From: Ectothiorhodospira mobilis
Lineage (GTDB): Bacteria > Pseudomonadota > Gammaproteobacteria > Ectothiorhodospirales > Ectothiorhodospiraceae
NCBI RefSeq assembly: GCF_016584115.1
Contig: NZ_NRSK01000004.1
Location: forward strand, 1-64,000
Direction: 5' to 3'
DNA length: 64,000 nt
Shown in pieces: positions 35,674-44,851 of this stretch. Below the pieces are notes generated by a model, which saw nothing but the letters and a program-made list of their open reading frames with translations, did not search any database and had not been told where the DNA came from. Every line of letters starts with the position of its first letter. Position 1 is the first letter of the stretch. The position numbers and the translations under genes are program-made.

Positions 35674-38600
35674 TTACAGGTCTTCGGTGGCGGACAACAT
35701 GGCGCGCTCATAGGCGGCGCCCGCGCGCTCGATCAGGTCTTCCATCTCGTCGTCGCCGGACTGGCGCTCCATCACGGCCAGGATCCGGTCGGCCAGGTCG
35801 GGGGAGAGCATGTCGGGCACCGTGCCGTCGATCACGGATTGCAGGAACTGCCGGTCGTTGCGGCGCATGGCTTCCTCCTCACTTTCCGGCGCGGCCGGCT
35901 CGGGAGCTGGGGCGCCCTCGCCGTCACCGGCCTCCTGGCCGTCGCTGGGCGCGGCGTCACGGTTGAATAGGGAGCGATATACCTCCCAGTCGTCGGCGGC
36001 CTTCCACACGGCATTGCGCGGAGTGATGGCGGGCTTGCCCCAGTCCTTCTGCTGCTCGGCCAGCCAGGCCAGAAGCACGGCCCCCAGCAGCGGGTCGCGC
36101 TTGGCGCGCGTCTTGATCTTGCCGGTGATCGAGTTGACGAACAGTGAGCGCTCCATGCCCGGCATGGTGCCGGCATCGATCCCCTTGATGGTGGCCAGCG
36201 AGCGCGTGAAATCGCGAGTCAGCGAGGCGAACTCGTCGCGCTGGGTGACGGCACGGGCCTGCTCCAGCGGGTCGGCGGCGGGCGCCTCCTCGGCAGGCTC
36301 CTCGGCGGCAGCAGCGGGCTTTCCCTCGGAGGCGCTCGGCAGCCAGACCTTGAGCTCGTCGATGCTCATCTCCTGCGTGCTGCCCAGGCCATCCCAGCCG
36401 GCGCGATAGCTGGACAGGTAGCCCTGCTCGGCATCCTCCCGGGTGGCGAAGCCCAGCATCACCTTGTGCTCGTCCAGCTCGCCGTCCTTGCCGACCTGAT
36501 TGATGACGAACACGCGCTCGCTCTCCAGGTCGGGGCCGATGAACACGTCGACCTCGTCACCGTCGGCGCCCTTGGCGCCCTTGATGTAGCCGTAGTCGTT
36601 CGCCATGAACACCGACCACGCCTCGCCGTCTTGCGTGGTGCCAGAGCGCTCGCTGCCCTTGGGGTTCTCGATGGCCACCGTCAGGCCGTGGATCTCGACC
36701 TCGCCCTTGGCGTAGTCGCCGCTTTCCTTCTCAGCCTCGCTGGGGTCGGTATCGGTGGACTGGCGGGCCTGCTCGAGGTCGTCTTCATCGGGCGCCCGGC
36801 CGACTTCGCCCTCGGGGGTCAGCTTCGACTCATCAAGGATGATGTAGGTGGTCGGCGGCGCGCCGTCGGTGTACATCTCGCCCACTCTGGGGTCGCCCTC
36901 GACGGTCCCGAAGCCTTGATCGGGGAAGGCGATGGCATCGAAGCCTTGATCGCGGGCCTGTTGGATCACTTCCTGCGACTGACTGCCCCGCGGCATGCTG
37001 AGCTTGTGCAGCACCTGAGCGCTGGCGTCGAGCGTGAAGGCAAGCACCGTGCCCGAGTTGTCTTCATTGGCCCCGGGGTTGCCGCCGTTCTCGAGCTGCT
37101 TCGCCACTTCGGCTTTCTCGGCGAACCACTCCGCCGCCTGGCGGCTCGCCGTCAGGTATATCTGGTCGCCCTGGTCGGCGTGATTCTTGCCGACGCCGCG
37201 GCCCGCGCGACTCGCGTCGAACCGGCTGAACGCATTGCCCTTGGCGGTGCCGTGATACAGGCGAACCCCGCCCTGCCCGGCGGATTCGGTCGGATCGGTA
37301 TCGCCGTCCGGCGCGGCAGGCGGCGCCTCGAACATGTCCAGCGACTCGATGGCGTAGCTGCCCTCGCCGTATTCCTTTTCCAGCTCGCGGTTGACGGCCT
37401 CGATGATCTGCTCGAGGCTGGCCCGCTGGCTGTCACCGAACATGTCCACGGTCTGGCCGCGCTCGGCTTCCTGACGCACGAAAGCCGCCATGGCCCTGAA
37501 GGCCAGCCCCAGACGCTTGGCGCTGCGGTTGTTCTGGTTGATGAACAGCGCCATGGCAGCAGTAGCCGGCGGGATGTCGCCAAACAGCCCCATCTGATTG
37601 ACGGCCTCCTCGACGCTCGACCCGTCCGCCTTGGCGCGGCGCACCAGGTTGGTGGCGTCGATGATGGCCTGCACCGCCTGCTCGTTCAGCGAGGTCTCGA
37701 CGCTATCCACCAGCTGGTTGGTCAGGGCGTCGGTACCCGCCTGGTCGGCGGCTTGCGCGCGAATGAACTCCGGCGCGGCCACGTTGAGGGCGTTGACCAC
37801 GTTGGCCACTTCGGGCTTGCTGGCGTCGGCGGTCATCTCCAGCAGGCGGTCGTCGTTGTACGCCTTGGCGAAGATGGCGGCCTGCACGCGGGCGATCAGC
37901 GCCCCGGTGGGGTTGCCGTCGCTGGTCATGTACTGGGCGGCCTCGGTGTCGCCCAGGGACTGCAGGAAGCCCATGATGAAGTCGCGGTTGGACGCAGCCA
38001 GCAGGTTGCCGTCATCGGCCAGCTTGGCGACCAGGCCCTCGTCCAGGCGGTCGGCGTCGGCCCTGGCCTTCTCGGTACCGGTCATGCTCAGCTTGTCGTC
38101 CTGGTTGGCCTCGACGGCGAACTCCCGGCGATCGAGCGCGGACGTGCGCACGCGCACGAGCACGGGCGCCTTCATGGCGCGCACGCGGCCGGCATCCAGG
38201 TTGTAGTGGTGCGCCTCCTCGATCAGCCATTCGCGGTACTCGTCGGCGTTGCCGCTGCGGTAGGCCTCCTGAATGGCCATGGTGCGGCCGTTGCCGGACT
38301 CCACGACGCGATCCGGGCCCACGATGGGCGCCCCGGTATCGGCGCGGCGAGTGCGCCCCAGGCTGTCCGGATCGAGCTGGCGGGCGGTCTTCTTGACCCA
38401 GGCAATGGATGCGTCGCGCCCACGGTCGCGGGGCTGAAGCTCGGTCGGGAAGGCGGGATTGGGGTCGCCGTTGATGTCATGGGAGGCGATCAGCTCCTCG
38501 GCCTCCACCACGGTGAAGCCGGTCTGCACCTCGGACCCCTTGGCGGTCTTGACCACGTTCTCGGCGCCCTCGGGCTCGAGCTCGCCCTCCTCGTTGACGC

Positions 38601-40311
38601 CGGTCGCCGTGTCCTTGCCGGTGGGCTCGGCGGGCGGCTCGCCCTCGGCAAGCTCCACGAAGCGCTCCCAGCCAATCTGCTCGGAGAGCGTGTTCTTCAC
38701 GGCTGCCGCCTGAATCGGGTAGGCCTTCTGGAAGGCGGCCCAGGCCTCGGCGTCGATCTGGCTCGGCGCATCGCCGGCGGCGAGCGACGCCTTCCAGCCG
38801 GCGATGGTGGCCTCGGCGGCCTCGCGGCGGGCCGCGGCATCCTCCTCGGGCGCAGACCCCACGGAATCCGCCCACTCCTGCTCGGCCTCGCTCAGCGACA
38901 GGTCGGGGCGCCGGGTGTCGATGTAGGCGCGCGCCGCCTCCCGCTTCTCCTCGTCGGGGATGCTGGCCAACCGCTCCTCGATGGCGGCCTCGGCTGCTGC
39001 CAGGTCGTCGCGACGCCCGCTCATGTACTCGCCGGCATAGCGACCGCCGCCGCCCATCCGGTAGTCGGTCTCGCGCGCGCTGGACAGCCCCTCGGCGATG
39101 CCCACCAGCGGAGCCAGCAGGGCGTTCAGTCGCTCGCGCACGTTGTCGGGGATGTCCGGCGCCGGCTCGGCACCCTCGTCGTCCTGGCTGGCTGTCTGGC
39201 TCTCTACCGCCTGGCTCAACGGTTTGGGCTCGAAGTACAGGTCGAGCTCGACACCGGCCCCGGTCAGCTCGTCAACGCCGATATAGCCGAGCTCGCCATG
39301 CCCCAGTCCAGGGTCGGCCCAGCCGAAAGCCTGCTCGGTACCGTCACCCATGGCGTCTTTCTCGGTGATGTACCAGTCGCCGCCGCCGCGAAAGTAGTGC
39401 AGGTAGGCGGTGGTCTCGTCCATCTCCTTGCCGTCCTGCTCATAGGTCTTGGCCATGCCGTCGATGATGTTGGCCAGCGCCTGCGCGCGATCGATGTAGG
39501 CCTCGGACTCCTCGCCCTTTCGAATGACGTCGGCCATGGCCCGGTACTGCTGGCGAGACAGCCAGGGGCGCAGCTCGTTCAGCAGGTCGAGGCCTTCCTG
39601 CTTGGTCAGCGGCTTGGGCGTGTTCAGCGCCTTGTCCTCGGCCTCAATCCGGGCAATCTCGATCTGTCGGGTCAGGCCGTCGAGCTCGGTTTCCAGCTCG
39701 CCGATCTCGCCCTTCAGGCCTTCGATGTACTCCAGCCGCTCGGCGCGCTTCTGGTTCATGCGCGCGAAGGTCTTGGAGTTCTTCTCGGCCAGTTTCATGA
39801 TGCGCTTCGCCACCTGGCGAATCGGCAGGTCGCTGCCGCGCTCCGGGGCCACCACGATGGTGATGTCCTTCTTGTTGAGCAGCCACTTCCAGCTGATGAG
39901 CTCGTCGGTGGGCTTCAGCGACTTCGCGGTACCGGCGTCGGGGTTGTGGAACATGACGGTCACGGTCTGGCCGTCGCTCAGCTCAAAGATGGCGGCGACG
40001 TTGACCACGCCCTGGCGCTTGAAGGGGCTGGATACCTGCGAGGCCACGACCTCCAGCTCGCCACCGCCGGCCGACATGACGCGCTCCAGGCTGCGCACCT
40101 TGCGCCCCAGGCTGGATTGGGTGGCGACCAGGGCATCCAGCTCGAAGACGGCCTCGGCCTCCTCCAGGATGTCGTCGAGCGTCACGCTGTCGAAGATCAG
40201 GCCGTCGTCGGCGTCGGAGCGCCGGATGCGGTACAGCAGTTGATCCAGCGACATGCCCACCGGCATGGCGCTACTGTCGTTCCACAGAACGGGCGGTGAG
40301 GTTCCAGTCAT
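35674..40311 (-). CDS. DdrB-like polyvalent protein (ParB-like, ADP-ribosyltransferase-like, pyrophosphatase-like domains)
   Basis: A 1545-aa multidomain protein of the polyvalent class carried by phages and plasmids. The first about 590 residues have a beta domain and coiled coil. A DdrB-type ParB-like domain spans about 597-987, with VVESGNGRTMAIQEAYRSGN and FINQNNRSAKRLGLAF. An ART-like domain starts at about 1015 (VRLYHGTAKGNAFSRFD). A pyrophosphatase-like domain follows at about 1207-1317 (GADGDEVDVFIGPDLES). Such proteins are delivered with the genome and counter host defences. It precedes the DarB-like gene by 12 bp. ATG 40311 has AGGGG 8 nt upstream. Confidence 0.82.
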   Translation of the reverse strand: MTGTSPPVLWNDSSAMPVGMSLDQLLYRIRRSDADDGLIFDSVTLDDILEEAEAVFELDALVATQSSLGRKVRSLERVMSAGGGELEVVASQVSSPFKRQGVVNVAAIFELSDGQTVTVMFHNPDAGTAKSLKPTDELISWKWLLNKKDITIVVAPERGSDLPIRQVAKRIMKLAEKNSKTFARMNQKRAERLEYIEGLKGEIGELETELDGLTRQIEIARIEAEDKALNTPKPLTKQEGLDLLNELRPWLSRQQYRAMADVIRKGEESEAYIDRAQALANIIDGMAKTYEQDGKEMDETTAYLHYFRGGGDWYITEKDAMGDGTEQAFGWADPGLGHGELGYIGVDELTGAGVELDLYFEPKPLSQAVESQTASQDDEGAEPAPDIPDNVRERLNALLAPLVGIAEGLSSARETDYRMGGGGRYAGEYMSGRRDDLAAAEAAIEERLASIPDEEKREAARAYIDTRRPDLSLSEAEQEWADSVGSAPEEDAAARREAAEATIAGWKASLAAGDAPSQIDAEAWAAFQKAYPIQAAAVKNTLSEQIGWERFVELAEGEPPAEPTGKDTATGVNEEGELEPEGAENVVKTAKGSEVQTGFTVVEAEELIASHDINGDPNPAFPTELQPRDRGRDASIAWVKKTARQLDPDSLGRTRRADTGAPIVGPDRVVESGNGRTMAIQEAYRSGNADEYREWLIEEAHHYNLDAGRVRAMKAPVLVRVRTSALDRREFAVEANQDDKLSMTGTEKARADADRLDEGLVAKLADDGNLLAASNRDFIMGFLQSLGDTEAAQYMTSDGNPTGALIARVQAAIFAKAYNDDRLLEMTADASKPEVANVVNALNVAAPEFIRAQAADQAGTDALTNQLVDSVETSLNEQAVQAIIDATNLVRRAKADGSSVEEAVNQMGLFGDIPPATAAMALFINQNNRSAKRLGLAFRAMAAFVRQEAERGQTVDMFGDSQRASLEQIIEAVNRELEKEYGEGSYAIESLDMFEAPPAAPDGDTDPTESAGQGGVRLYHGTAKGNAFSRFDASRAGRGVGKNHADQGDQIYLTASRQAAEWFAEKAEVAKQLENGGNPGANEDNSGTVLAFTLDASAQVLHKLSMPRGSQSQEVIQQARDQGFDAIAFPDQGFGTVEGDPRVGEMYTDGAPPTTYIILDESKLTPEGEVGRAPDEDDLEQARQSTDTDPSEAEKESGDYAKGEVEIHGLTVAIENPKGSERSGTTQDGEAWSVFMANDYGYIKGAKGADGDEVDVFIGPDLESERVFVINQVGKDGELDEHKVMLGFATREDAEQGYLSSYRAGWDGLGSTQEMSIDELKVWLPSASEGKPAAAAEEPAEEAPAADPLEQARAVTQRDEFASLTRDFTRSLATIKGIDAGTMPGMERSLFVNSITGKIKTRAKRDPLLGAVLLAWLAEQQKDWGKPAITPRNAVWKAADDWEVYRSLFNRDAAPSDGQEAGDGEGAPAPEPAAPESEEEAMRRNDRQFLQSVIDGTVPDMLSPDLADRILAVMERQSGDDEMEDLIERAGAAYERAMLSATEDL

Positions 40312-40431
40312 GGCATAGCCCCTATGGTTGCGGGATGGCGCCACGTCGGGCGCGTCATGGGGCCATGCTATGGGAGGGGGAGGGGTGGGCCACGTCGGCT
40401 TTTCCTGGCTGCGCCGGGCTCTGTAGCGGGC

Positions 40432-40722
40432 CTAGCCGCCGGCAAACACGTCGCCGGAGCCGGCCGCCACGGTGGAACCGCAATCCACGGGGTCGCCGAT
40501 GCGCCCCAGGGACTTGCCGTTGACGTTGACGCTGCCCGAACCGGCTGCCAAAGCACCACCGTGGCAGACCGGTACGTCGTTGCAGTGCGTGGCCCAGCCA
40601 TCGCCCACGCGGTGGGCCGGAATGCCGTTGACCATGACGTCGGGGCTGCCGCTCGTGCTGTTGCGCGGCGGGAACGCCCCGTGTCCGGTGCAGCTGTCGC
40701 CCTGCCTCGTGACCGCTGGCAT
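40432..40722 (-). CDS. PAAR-domain tail spike tip
   Basis: A 96-aa protein of the PAAR family that caps the baseplate spike and sharpens the membrane-piercing tip. It shows the repeated PAAR-type pattern: AVTRQGDSCTGHGAF, SPDVMVNGIPAHRVGD, and SVNVNGKSLGRIGDPVDCG, with Cys/His residues suited to metal binding. AAGGAGG lies 5 nt before ATG 40722. It follows the hub and spike genes directly. Confidence 0.9.
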   Translation of the reverse strand: MPAVTRQGDSCTGHGAFPPRNSTSGSPDVMVNGIPAHRVGDGWATHCNDVPVCHGGALAAGSGSVNVNGKSLGRIGDPVDCGSTVAAGSGDVFAGG

Positions 40723-40731
40723 AGAGCCTCC

Positions 40732-41211
40732 TTAGGCCGCCGTGAGCTCGGCGAGCTGCTGGCGAGCGTCTTCCACGGCTTCCTTGAGGGCGTCGCGCTT
40801 CTCCTCGAGGCGCTTCTCCATGCGCGGGGCCGCCGTCTTCATGCGCTTGGGCAGCTTCACCTTGGCCTTGGCCAGACGCTTCTGAAAGGCCGTCCGACCC
40901 CGGTCCATGGCCTGCACGATCTCGCCGATGGCCTTGGTGTGATCGTCCTGGTGGGTCATCGGCATGACCTTGCGGTTGAGCATGACCTGAAAGATGTCGC
41001 CCGGGCGCTTCACGCGCAGCTTGACCACCTGGCTATCGGAGAAGGTCAGGCTGATTTCGCGGTAGCTGACGCCGCTGCTGCGCTTGACGCGGGAATCGAC
41101 GTCGACGCTTACCGGGTTGGCGCCGGCGCGCTTGAAGTGCTTTTCAAGCTCCTTGACGGCCTTGTCCTTGCGGGTCAGGTCGTCGAAGGAGAACAGGAGA
41201 TTGGCAGCCAT
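40732..41211 (-). CDS. Hypothetical protein in the spike operon
   Basis: A 159-aa protein with a mixed alpha/beta first half and a very basic, helical second half (KRLAKAKVKLPKRMKTAAP, then a long helix to the end). A perfect AAGGAGG precedes ATG 41211. Position between spike and PAAR genes suggests a virion or injected accessory protein. No family was recognised. Confidence 0.7.
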   Translation of the reverse strand: MAANLLFSFDDLTRKDKAVKELEKHFKRAGANPVSVDVDSRVKRSSGVSYREISLTFSDSQVVKLRVKRPGDIFQVMLNRKVMPMTHQDDHTKAIGEIVQAMDRGRTAFQKRLAKAKVKLPKRMKTAAPRMEKRLEEKRDALKEAVEDARQQLAELTAA

Positions 41212-41224
41212 GGCGGCCTCCTTG

Positions 41225-41695
41225 TCAGTTCAGGTTGATCATGCTCGCCAGCTGCGTGATATCGCCTGGCGTCAGGGTGATGGTTGAGCTGCCCACCTGC
41301 AGGGTGATGCTGTCCTTGGCGCTGACGTGCACCAGACCGCCGGACTGCAGGCGCATCTCGGCATCGGTGAGCAGCTGCATGTTTTCCTTGTGCCAGCGCC
41401 GCCAGCCGATGGAGTTGCCGGTCGTCGGATTCCGCCAGCCGGTGATCAGCGGGTGGCGCGGGTCGCCCTGTATGAACTCGACCCACACCTTGTCGCCGGC
41501 CAGCACCTCGATCTCGGTCATGGTCTCGTGGCGCGACTTGTCGCCGATGGGATACTCGATCTCGGCGATCAGCCCACCCTCGGCGCCATCGGTGATGCCC
41601 GGGATGCTGACCTCGCAGGTGCGGCTGTCGCCGTCGTAAGACGTGACCACTGCCGGCCACTTGCCGGCCAGCAGGCCGCCTCCGGTCGCGCTCAT
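41225..41695 (-). CDS. Baseplate spike protein (gpV/gp5 OB-fold type)
   Basis: A 156-aa protein with an OB-fold N-terminus (WPAVVTSYDGDSRTCEVSIP, VLAGDKVWVEFIQGDPRHPL) and a C-terminal short beta-helix-like stretch (SITLQVGSSTITLTPGDI). This fits the central spike of contractile tails. ATG 41695 overlaps the preceding stop as ATGA; the in-frame ATG at 41716 is less likely. Together with the hub protein upstream and PAAR downstream it forms the cell-puncturing device. Confidence 0.75.
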   Translation of the reverse strand: MSATGGGLLAGKWPAVVTSYDGDSRTCEVSIPGITDGAEGGLIAEIEYPIGDKSRHETMTEIEVLAGDKVWVEFIQGDPRHPLITGWRNPTTGNSIGWRRWHKENMQLLTDAEMRLQSGGLVHVSAKDSITLQVGSSTITLTPGDITQLASMINLN

Positions 41696-42591
41696 CGCTC
41701 CCACCTCCCCAGCCATACGCGGGTGAATTGCTCCGGGGCGTCGCCATCGGCCCCGGGCGCGAACAGGTTGGCGACCGTCATGGCCACCAGCGGCTCCCCG
41801 CCCACGACCTCGATCAGGTCACCGGCGGCAACCTTCTGCGTGTACTTCAGGCGCGTGACCTTGGTCAGCACCAGGCAGCCCGTCATGTTGCGCAGCGTCA
41901 TCGCGTTGGCGCCGGGCTGGAAGCGCGCGGCGCGCGGCTTGCCCCGGTTGCCGTACACGAACTCGCCATCGGCATTCAGGCTGTAGAACCACGGGATGTC
42001 GTGGCGCTCCAGAAAGCCGGACTCCACGTCATCGGAGGCGGAGTCGACGATAGTGTCCACCGGCTCTTGGTCGAACAGCGAGCCCAGCGGAATGAACGCC
42101 AGGCGGCCGTTGCGCCACCTGACGACGCCGCCCGCCTCCTGCAGGGCGCGGGCGATGTGATAGGTGTGGGCCTCGCCGGCCAGACAGACGAAGCGCGGTA
42201 CCGCGAAGTCGCCCTCGATGCCGCGCAGCGTGGCCCCGCACGCGCGGTAGACCTCGGCCAGGGTGGCGCCGTGCTTGATCACCGCCCGGGGCTTGATGAA
42301 TGCCACCGGCGTCACCGGCTTCAAAGTGGCGATCAGCCGCACGTAGCCGGACAGGTCGTCGCCCTGCATGCGCGCCTGCTGGACGTGCTCGGACTTGATG
42401 ATCTCCAGCTCATCGCCGTCATAGGTGGTGATCGAGCGCCCGACCTCGAAGTGCTGGGCGGTCTCGGTGCCGACGCGGATCTCGGCCTCCAGGGTCAGCG
42501 GTATCGGCACCAGGTCGGAGCGCAGCACCGCCCGGCGAATGAAGTCGCCGCGAATGCGCTGGTCGCCGTTCTCGCCGAAATACAGCTCCAT
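41692..42591 (-). CDS. Baseplate hub protein (late-control D/gp27-like)
   Basis: A 299-aa protein in the place of the hub that holds the spike. Segments such as ITTYDGDELEIIKSEHVQQ and RLKYTQKVAAGDLIEVVGGE fit the beta domains of the gpD/gp27 family, but similarity is weak. It is coupled by ATGA to the spike gene. The start at 42591 lies 10 bp after the preceding stop. Confidence 0.65.
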   Translation of the reverse strand: MELYFGENGDQRIRGDFIRRAVLRSDLVPIPLTLEAEIRVGTETAQHFEVGRSITTYDGDELEIIKSEHVQQARMQGDDLSGYVRLIATLKPVTPVAFIKPRAVIKHGATLAEVYRACGATLRGIEGDFAVPRFVCLAGEAHTYHIARALQEAGGVVRWRNGRLAFIPLGSLFDQEPVDTIVDSASDDVESGFLERHDIPWFYSLNADGEFVYGNRGKPRAARFQPGANAMTLRNMTGCLVLTKVTRLKYTQKVAAGDLIEVVGGEPLVAMTVANLFAPGADGDAPEQFTRVWLGRWER

Positions 42592-42601
42592 GCCCTACCC
42601 C

Positions 42602-42979
42602 CTAGATCGTGATGACCGGGTGATGGAAGACGCGGCGTGGCAGCTCGGCCTCCATCTGAGCGATCTCGCCGCCGACCTCGGAGCTGGAGCGCCCAAAGCC
42701 GCCGCCGGCACTCAGGATGCCAGTCGCCTCGAGCTGTAGCGCGTTCTCGCGTTCGACGTAGAGCACGAACAGCGGGCGAATCTCCGCCCACTCGGACACC
42801 GTGACCTCCAGGCTGTCGTCGATCTCCGCGCCATCGGCCAGGTGCGTGAGCTCGGCGAAGCCGGCATAGAACGACACCGCCGCCACGGCCAGGGCCGTGA
42901 CGGACTCGGGCGGCAGGATGTTGGCGGCGCCGCGCTCGTGCTCGGCGAACCGGGTCGCCAGGCTCGCCAGGGTGGCCAT
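42602..42979 (-). CDS. Hypothetical tail protein
   Basis: A 125-aa protein of unknown function. It has a short helical N-terminus and a hydrophobic segment (ALAVAAVSFYAGFAELTHL) that is probably buried rather than membrane. It shares one base (TGATG) with the tube-like gene upstream and precedes the hub, so a tail role is likely. Confidence 0.65.
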   Translation of the reverse strand: MATLASLATRFAEHERGAANILPPESVTALAVAAVSFYAGFAELTHLADGAEIDDSLEVTVSEWAEIRPLFVLYVERENALQLEATGILSAGGGFGRSSSEVGGEIAQMEAELPRRVFHHPVITI

Positions 42980-43479
42980 CAGCGGTAATCCGTGCTGTTG
43001 CCTTCCACGATCTCGCCGAAGTAGTGGAAGAACATGGTGCCGCTGAAGGTGAGAACCTGGCTGCGGTTCTCCCAGTCGCGGTCCGGATCGTCGATCTGGA
43101 CGAAGGCATCGGTGATGCGCTTGTAGCGCAGGTAGCGCTCGGGCGTGCCCTCGTAGATCTTGGCGTTGAAGGTGCCGCCGTTGGCGATGATGTCGACCAG
43201 CATCTGGTCAATGGTGCCGGCCGTCACTTCCATCAGGGTCACCTGCCCCTGGTGGTTGGTGCGGATCTGCTGCGGCTCGAACGCCGCGGCACCCAGCGGG
43301 GTCGGCACCTCGATTTCGCCTTGCGTGGCAACCGTCGGCCACGGGCACTGGCGGGCCAGCAGGTAGGTCTGCTCGAACCCCTCGATCTCGAAGGTGAAGT
43401 CGGAGTTCACGACCTTTTGGCCCATGGCCTTCATCTGGTCGTAAAAACCCTTGAGGTAGTTGGCGGTAGATACGGTCAT
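42979..43479 (-). CDS. Putative tail tube protein
   Basis: A 166-aa protein of the size of contractile tail tubes. The central segment (GQVTLMEVTAGTIDQMLVDI) followed by a beta-rich C-terminus (QVLTFSGTMFFHYFGEIVEG) fits the tube fold. It lies just before the hub genes. Against this, the sheath gene is 5 kb away and separated by the lysis cassette, so the assignment is tentative. Confidence 0.6.
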   Translation of the reverse strand: MTVSTANYLKGFYDQMKAMGQKVVNSDFTFEIEGFEQTYLLARQCPWPTVATQGEIEVPTPLGAAAFEPQQIRTNHQGQVTLMEVTAGTIDQMLVDIIANGGTFNAKIYEGTPERYLRYKRITDAFVQIDDPDRDWENRSQVLTFSGTMFFHYFGEIVEGNSTDYR

Positions 43480-43536
43480 GGCGTTATTCCCGTTGGGTCA
43501 GCGTGGTTCGGAGGCGACGCAGCCATGGCGCAGCAT

Positions 43537-43572
43537 GGCCTTGGGGTGCCAGCGTATCGCCGCCCCAAGGCC
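43537..43572. repeat. 10-bp inverted repeat in the gap after the lysis cassette
   Basis: GGCCTTGGGG and CCCCAAGGCC are perfect arms separated by 16 nt. They lie in the 125-bp gap between the three-TM holin-like gene and the putative tube gene, the longest non-coding gap in this part. It may act as a transcription-control hairpin or operator. No T-run follows. Confidence 0.4.
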
Positions 43573-43604
43573 GCAAGGGTCTCGGTTTTCCTGGTCGACT
43601 ACCG

Positions 43605-44054
43605 TTACCGCGTGTCGATGCGGCCCATCAGGTTGCCACCCCCTGAATCGCTGCCCCGCTTGAGCGTGCCGGCAATCTTCTCCCCCGACCGGCCGGCGAT
43701 GTAGCCGCCGACGCCCAGCGTCATCAGGTTCCACATGTGCTCGGGCAGCTCGAGCTGGAGCCCGACGCCGAACATGGCCCCCAGGTAAGGCGCAAGCAGG
43801 TAGTTGTTGGCGATGATCGCGACGATGACCAGCATCAACACCGGGCGCCAGTTGCGCTGCGCCCAGCTCTCGCCCGTCGCCTCGGCGAGGATGATCTGCA
43901 TCTGCGCCTTCAGGCCGGCATCCTGCTGGTCGATCAGGCGACGCTGCAAATCGGCCTTGAGTCGGGCAGCCTGGTCCTTGTCGGTGACCGCTTTGTCGAT
44001 GATGTCGAACACGGGCTTCGCCACGGTGCCGACGATATTGGTGATCAGGTTCAT
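43605..44054 (-). CDS. Holin-like membrane protein (3-TM holin family)
   Basis: A 149-aa protein resembling the GTA/3-TM holin family. The N-terminus is helical and charged (KAVTDKDQAARLKADLQRRL). The motif ESWAQRNWRPVLMLVIVAII starts the membrane part, followed by a second hydrophobic stretch near LMTLGVGGYIAGRSGEKI. It is coupled by ATGA to the muramidase gene and likely helps release it or trigger lysis. Confidence 0.8.
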   Translation of the reverse strand: MNLITNIVGTVAKPVFDIIDKAVTDKDQAARLKADLQRRLIDQQDAGLKAQMQIILAEATGESWAQRNWRPVLMLVIVAIIANNYLLAPYLGAMFGVGLQLELPEHMWNLMTLGVGGYIAGRSGEKIAGTLKRGSDSGGGNLMGRIDTR

Positions 44055-44851
44055 GCCGCCTCCCTCAGTGCCTCGCTGTGGTTGTCGAATGCCGCCGCCA
44101 TGCGGCCGTGGTAGTCGTGCTTGGCATACGCGGGGCCGTTGTAGATCCGGGCGAAGGTCTCCCAGTTGCGCTCGCGCAGGGCGCGATGCAACCGCGGATC
44201 GGACTCGATGAAGGCGGCGAACATTTCCAGCTGCGCGCCCTCGCTCTCGCCGGCCGCCGCTTCCATGGCTTGCGGCGATTCAAAGCCCAGCCTCGCGTAA
44301 TGGTGACCCATGATCTGGAACAGCCCCCAGGAGGCCGCACAGATGGCACAGCCCTCGTCGATCTGGCGCGCCAGGTGCAGACGGTCATGCTCGGCAGCGC
44401 CGCCGTCGTAGCCGCCGGACGCGCGGTTGATGACACCCGGCAAGTAGCGAGCCAAAAGGTCAGCATCCCGCCCGATGCCGCGAAGGTTGCGGCGCATGAC
44501 GTGGCGCTCGAACAAGATCACCGGCCGACCATCATCGAGGAAGCCGCTACCTCGGGACTCGACCTCATTGACCGCCATGACGGCCGCCACCTCGACTCCC
44601 AGGCGCGCGGCGACGCGCTCGATATCGCCCTGACCAAGGCGCCGCGCCGCGTCCATGCCGGACAACGCCTCGAACGTCTTCGGACCGGCGATGCCGTCGG
44701 CAACCAGCCCCTTCGCCGCCTGGAAGCGACGCACGGCGCGATCGGTCGCCGGCCCATAGATGCCGTCGACATCATCGCCAGTGAAGCCAAGGTCGCGTTG
44801 CAGGTGGCGCACCGCGTCGCCGCGGCTACCGCGCTTGAGTAGAACCGTCAT
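44051..44851 (-). CDS. Endolysin: peptidoglycan-binding plus N-acetylmuramidase domain
   Basis: A 266-aa lysis enzyme. The N-terminal peptidoglycan-binding domain (about 1-65) shows HLQRDLGFTGDDVDGIYGPA. The C-terminal muramidase domain (DUF3380-type, about 85-260) has AAVMAVNEVESRGSGFL (likely catalytic Glu), VILFERHVM and SWGLFQIMGHHYARLGF. It lacks a signal peptide, so release depends on the neighbouring holin-like proteins. It overlaps the upstream membrane protein gene by 26 bp. Confidence 0.92.
   Translation of the reverse strand: MTVLLKRGSRGDAVRHLQRDLGFTGDDVDGIYGPATDRAVRRFQAAKGLVADGIAGPKTFEALSGMDAARRLGQGDIERVAARLGVEVAAVMAVNEVESRGSGFLDDGRPVILFERHVMRRNLRGIGRDADLLARYLPGVINRASGGYDGGAAEHDRLHLARQIDEGCAICAASWGLFQIMGHHYARLGFESPQAMEAAAGESEGAQLEMFAAFIESDPRLHRALRERNWETFARIYNGPAYAKHDYHGRMAAAFDNHSEALREAA

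Noticed and set aside
36466-40299. A 1277-aa + strand frame opposite the polyvalent protein
   Set aside because: The - strand has recognised domains and ribosome sites; the + frame is low-complexity shadow sequence.
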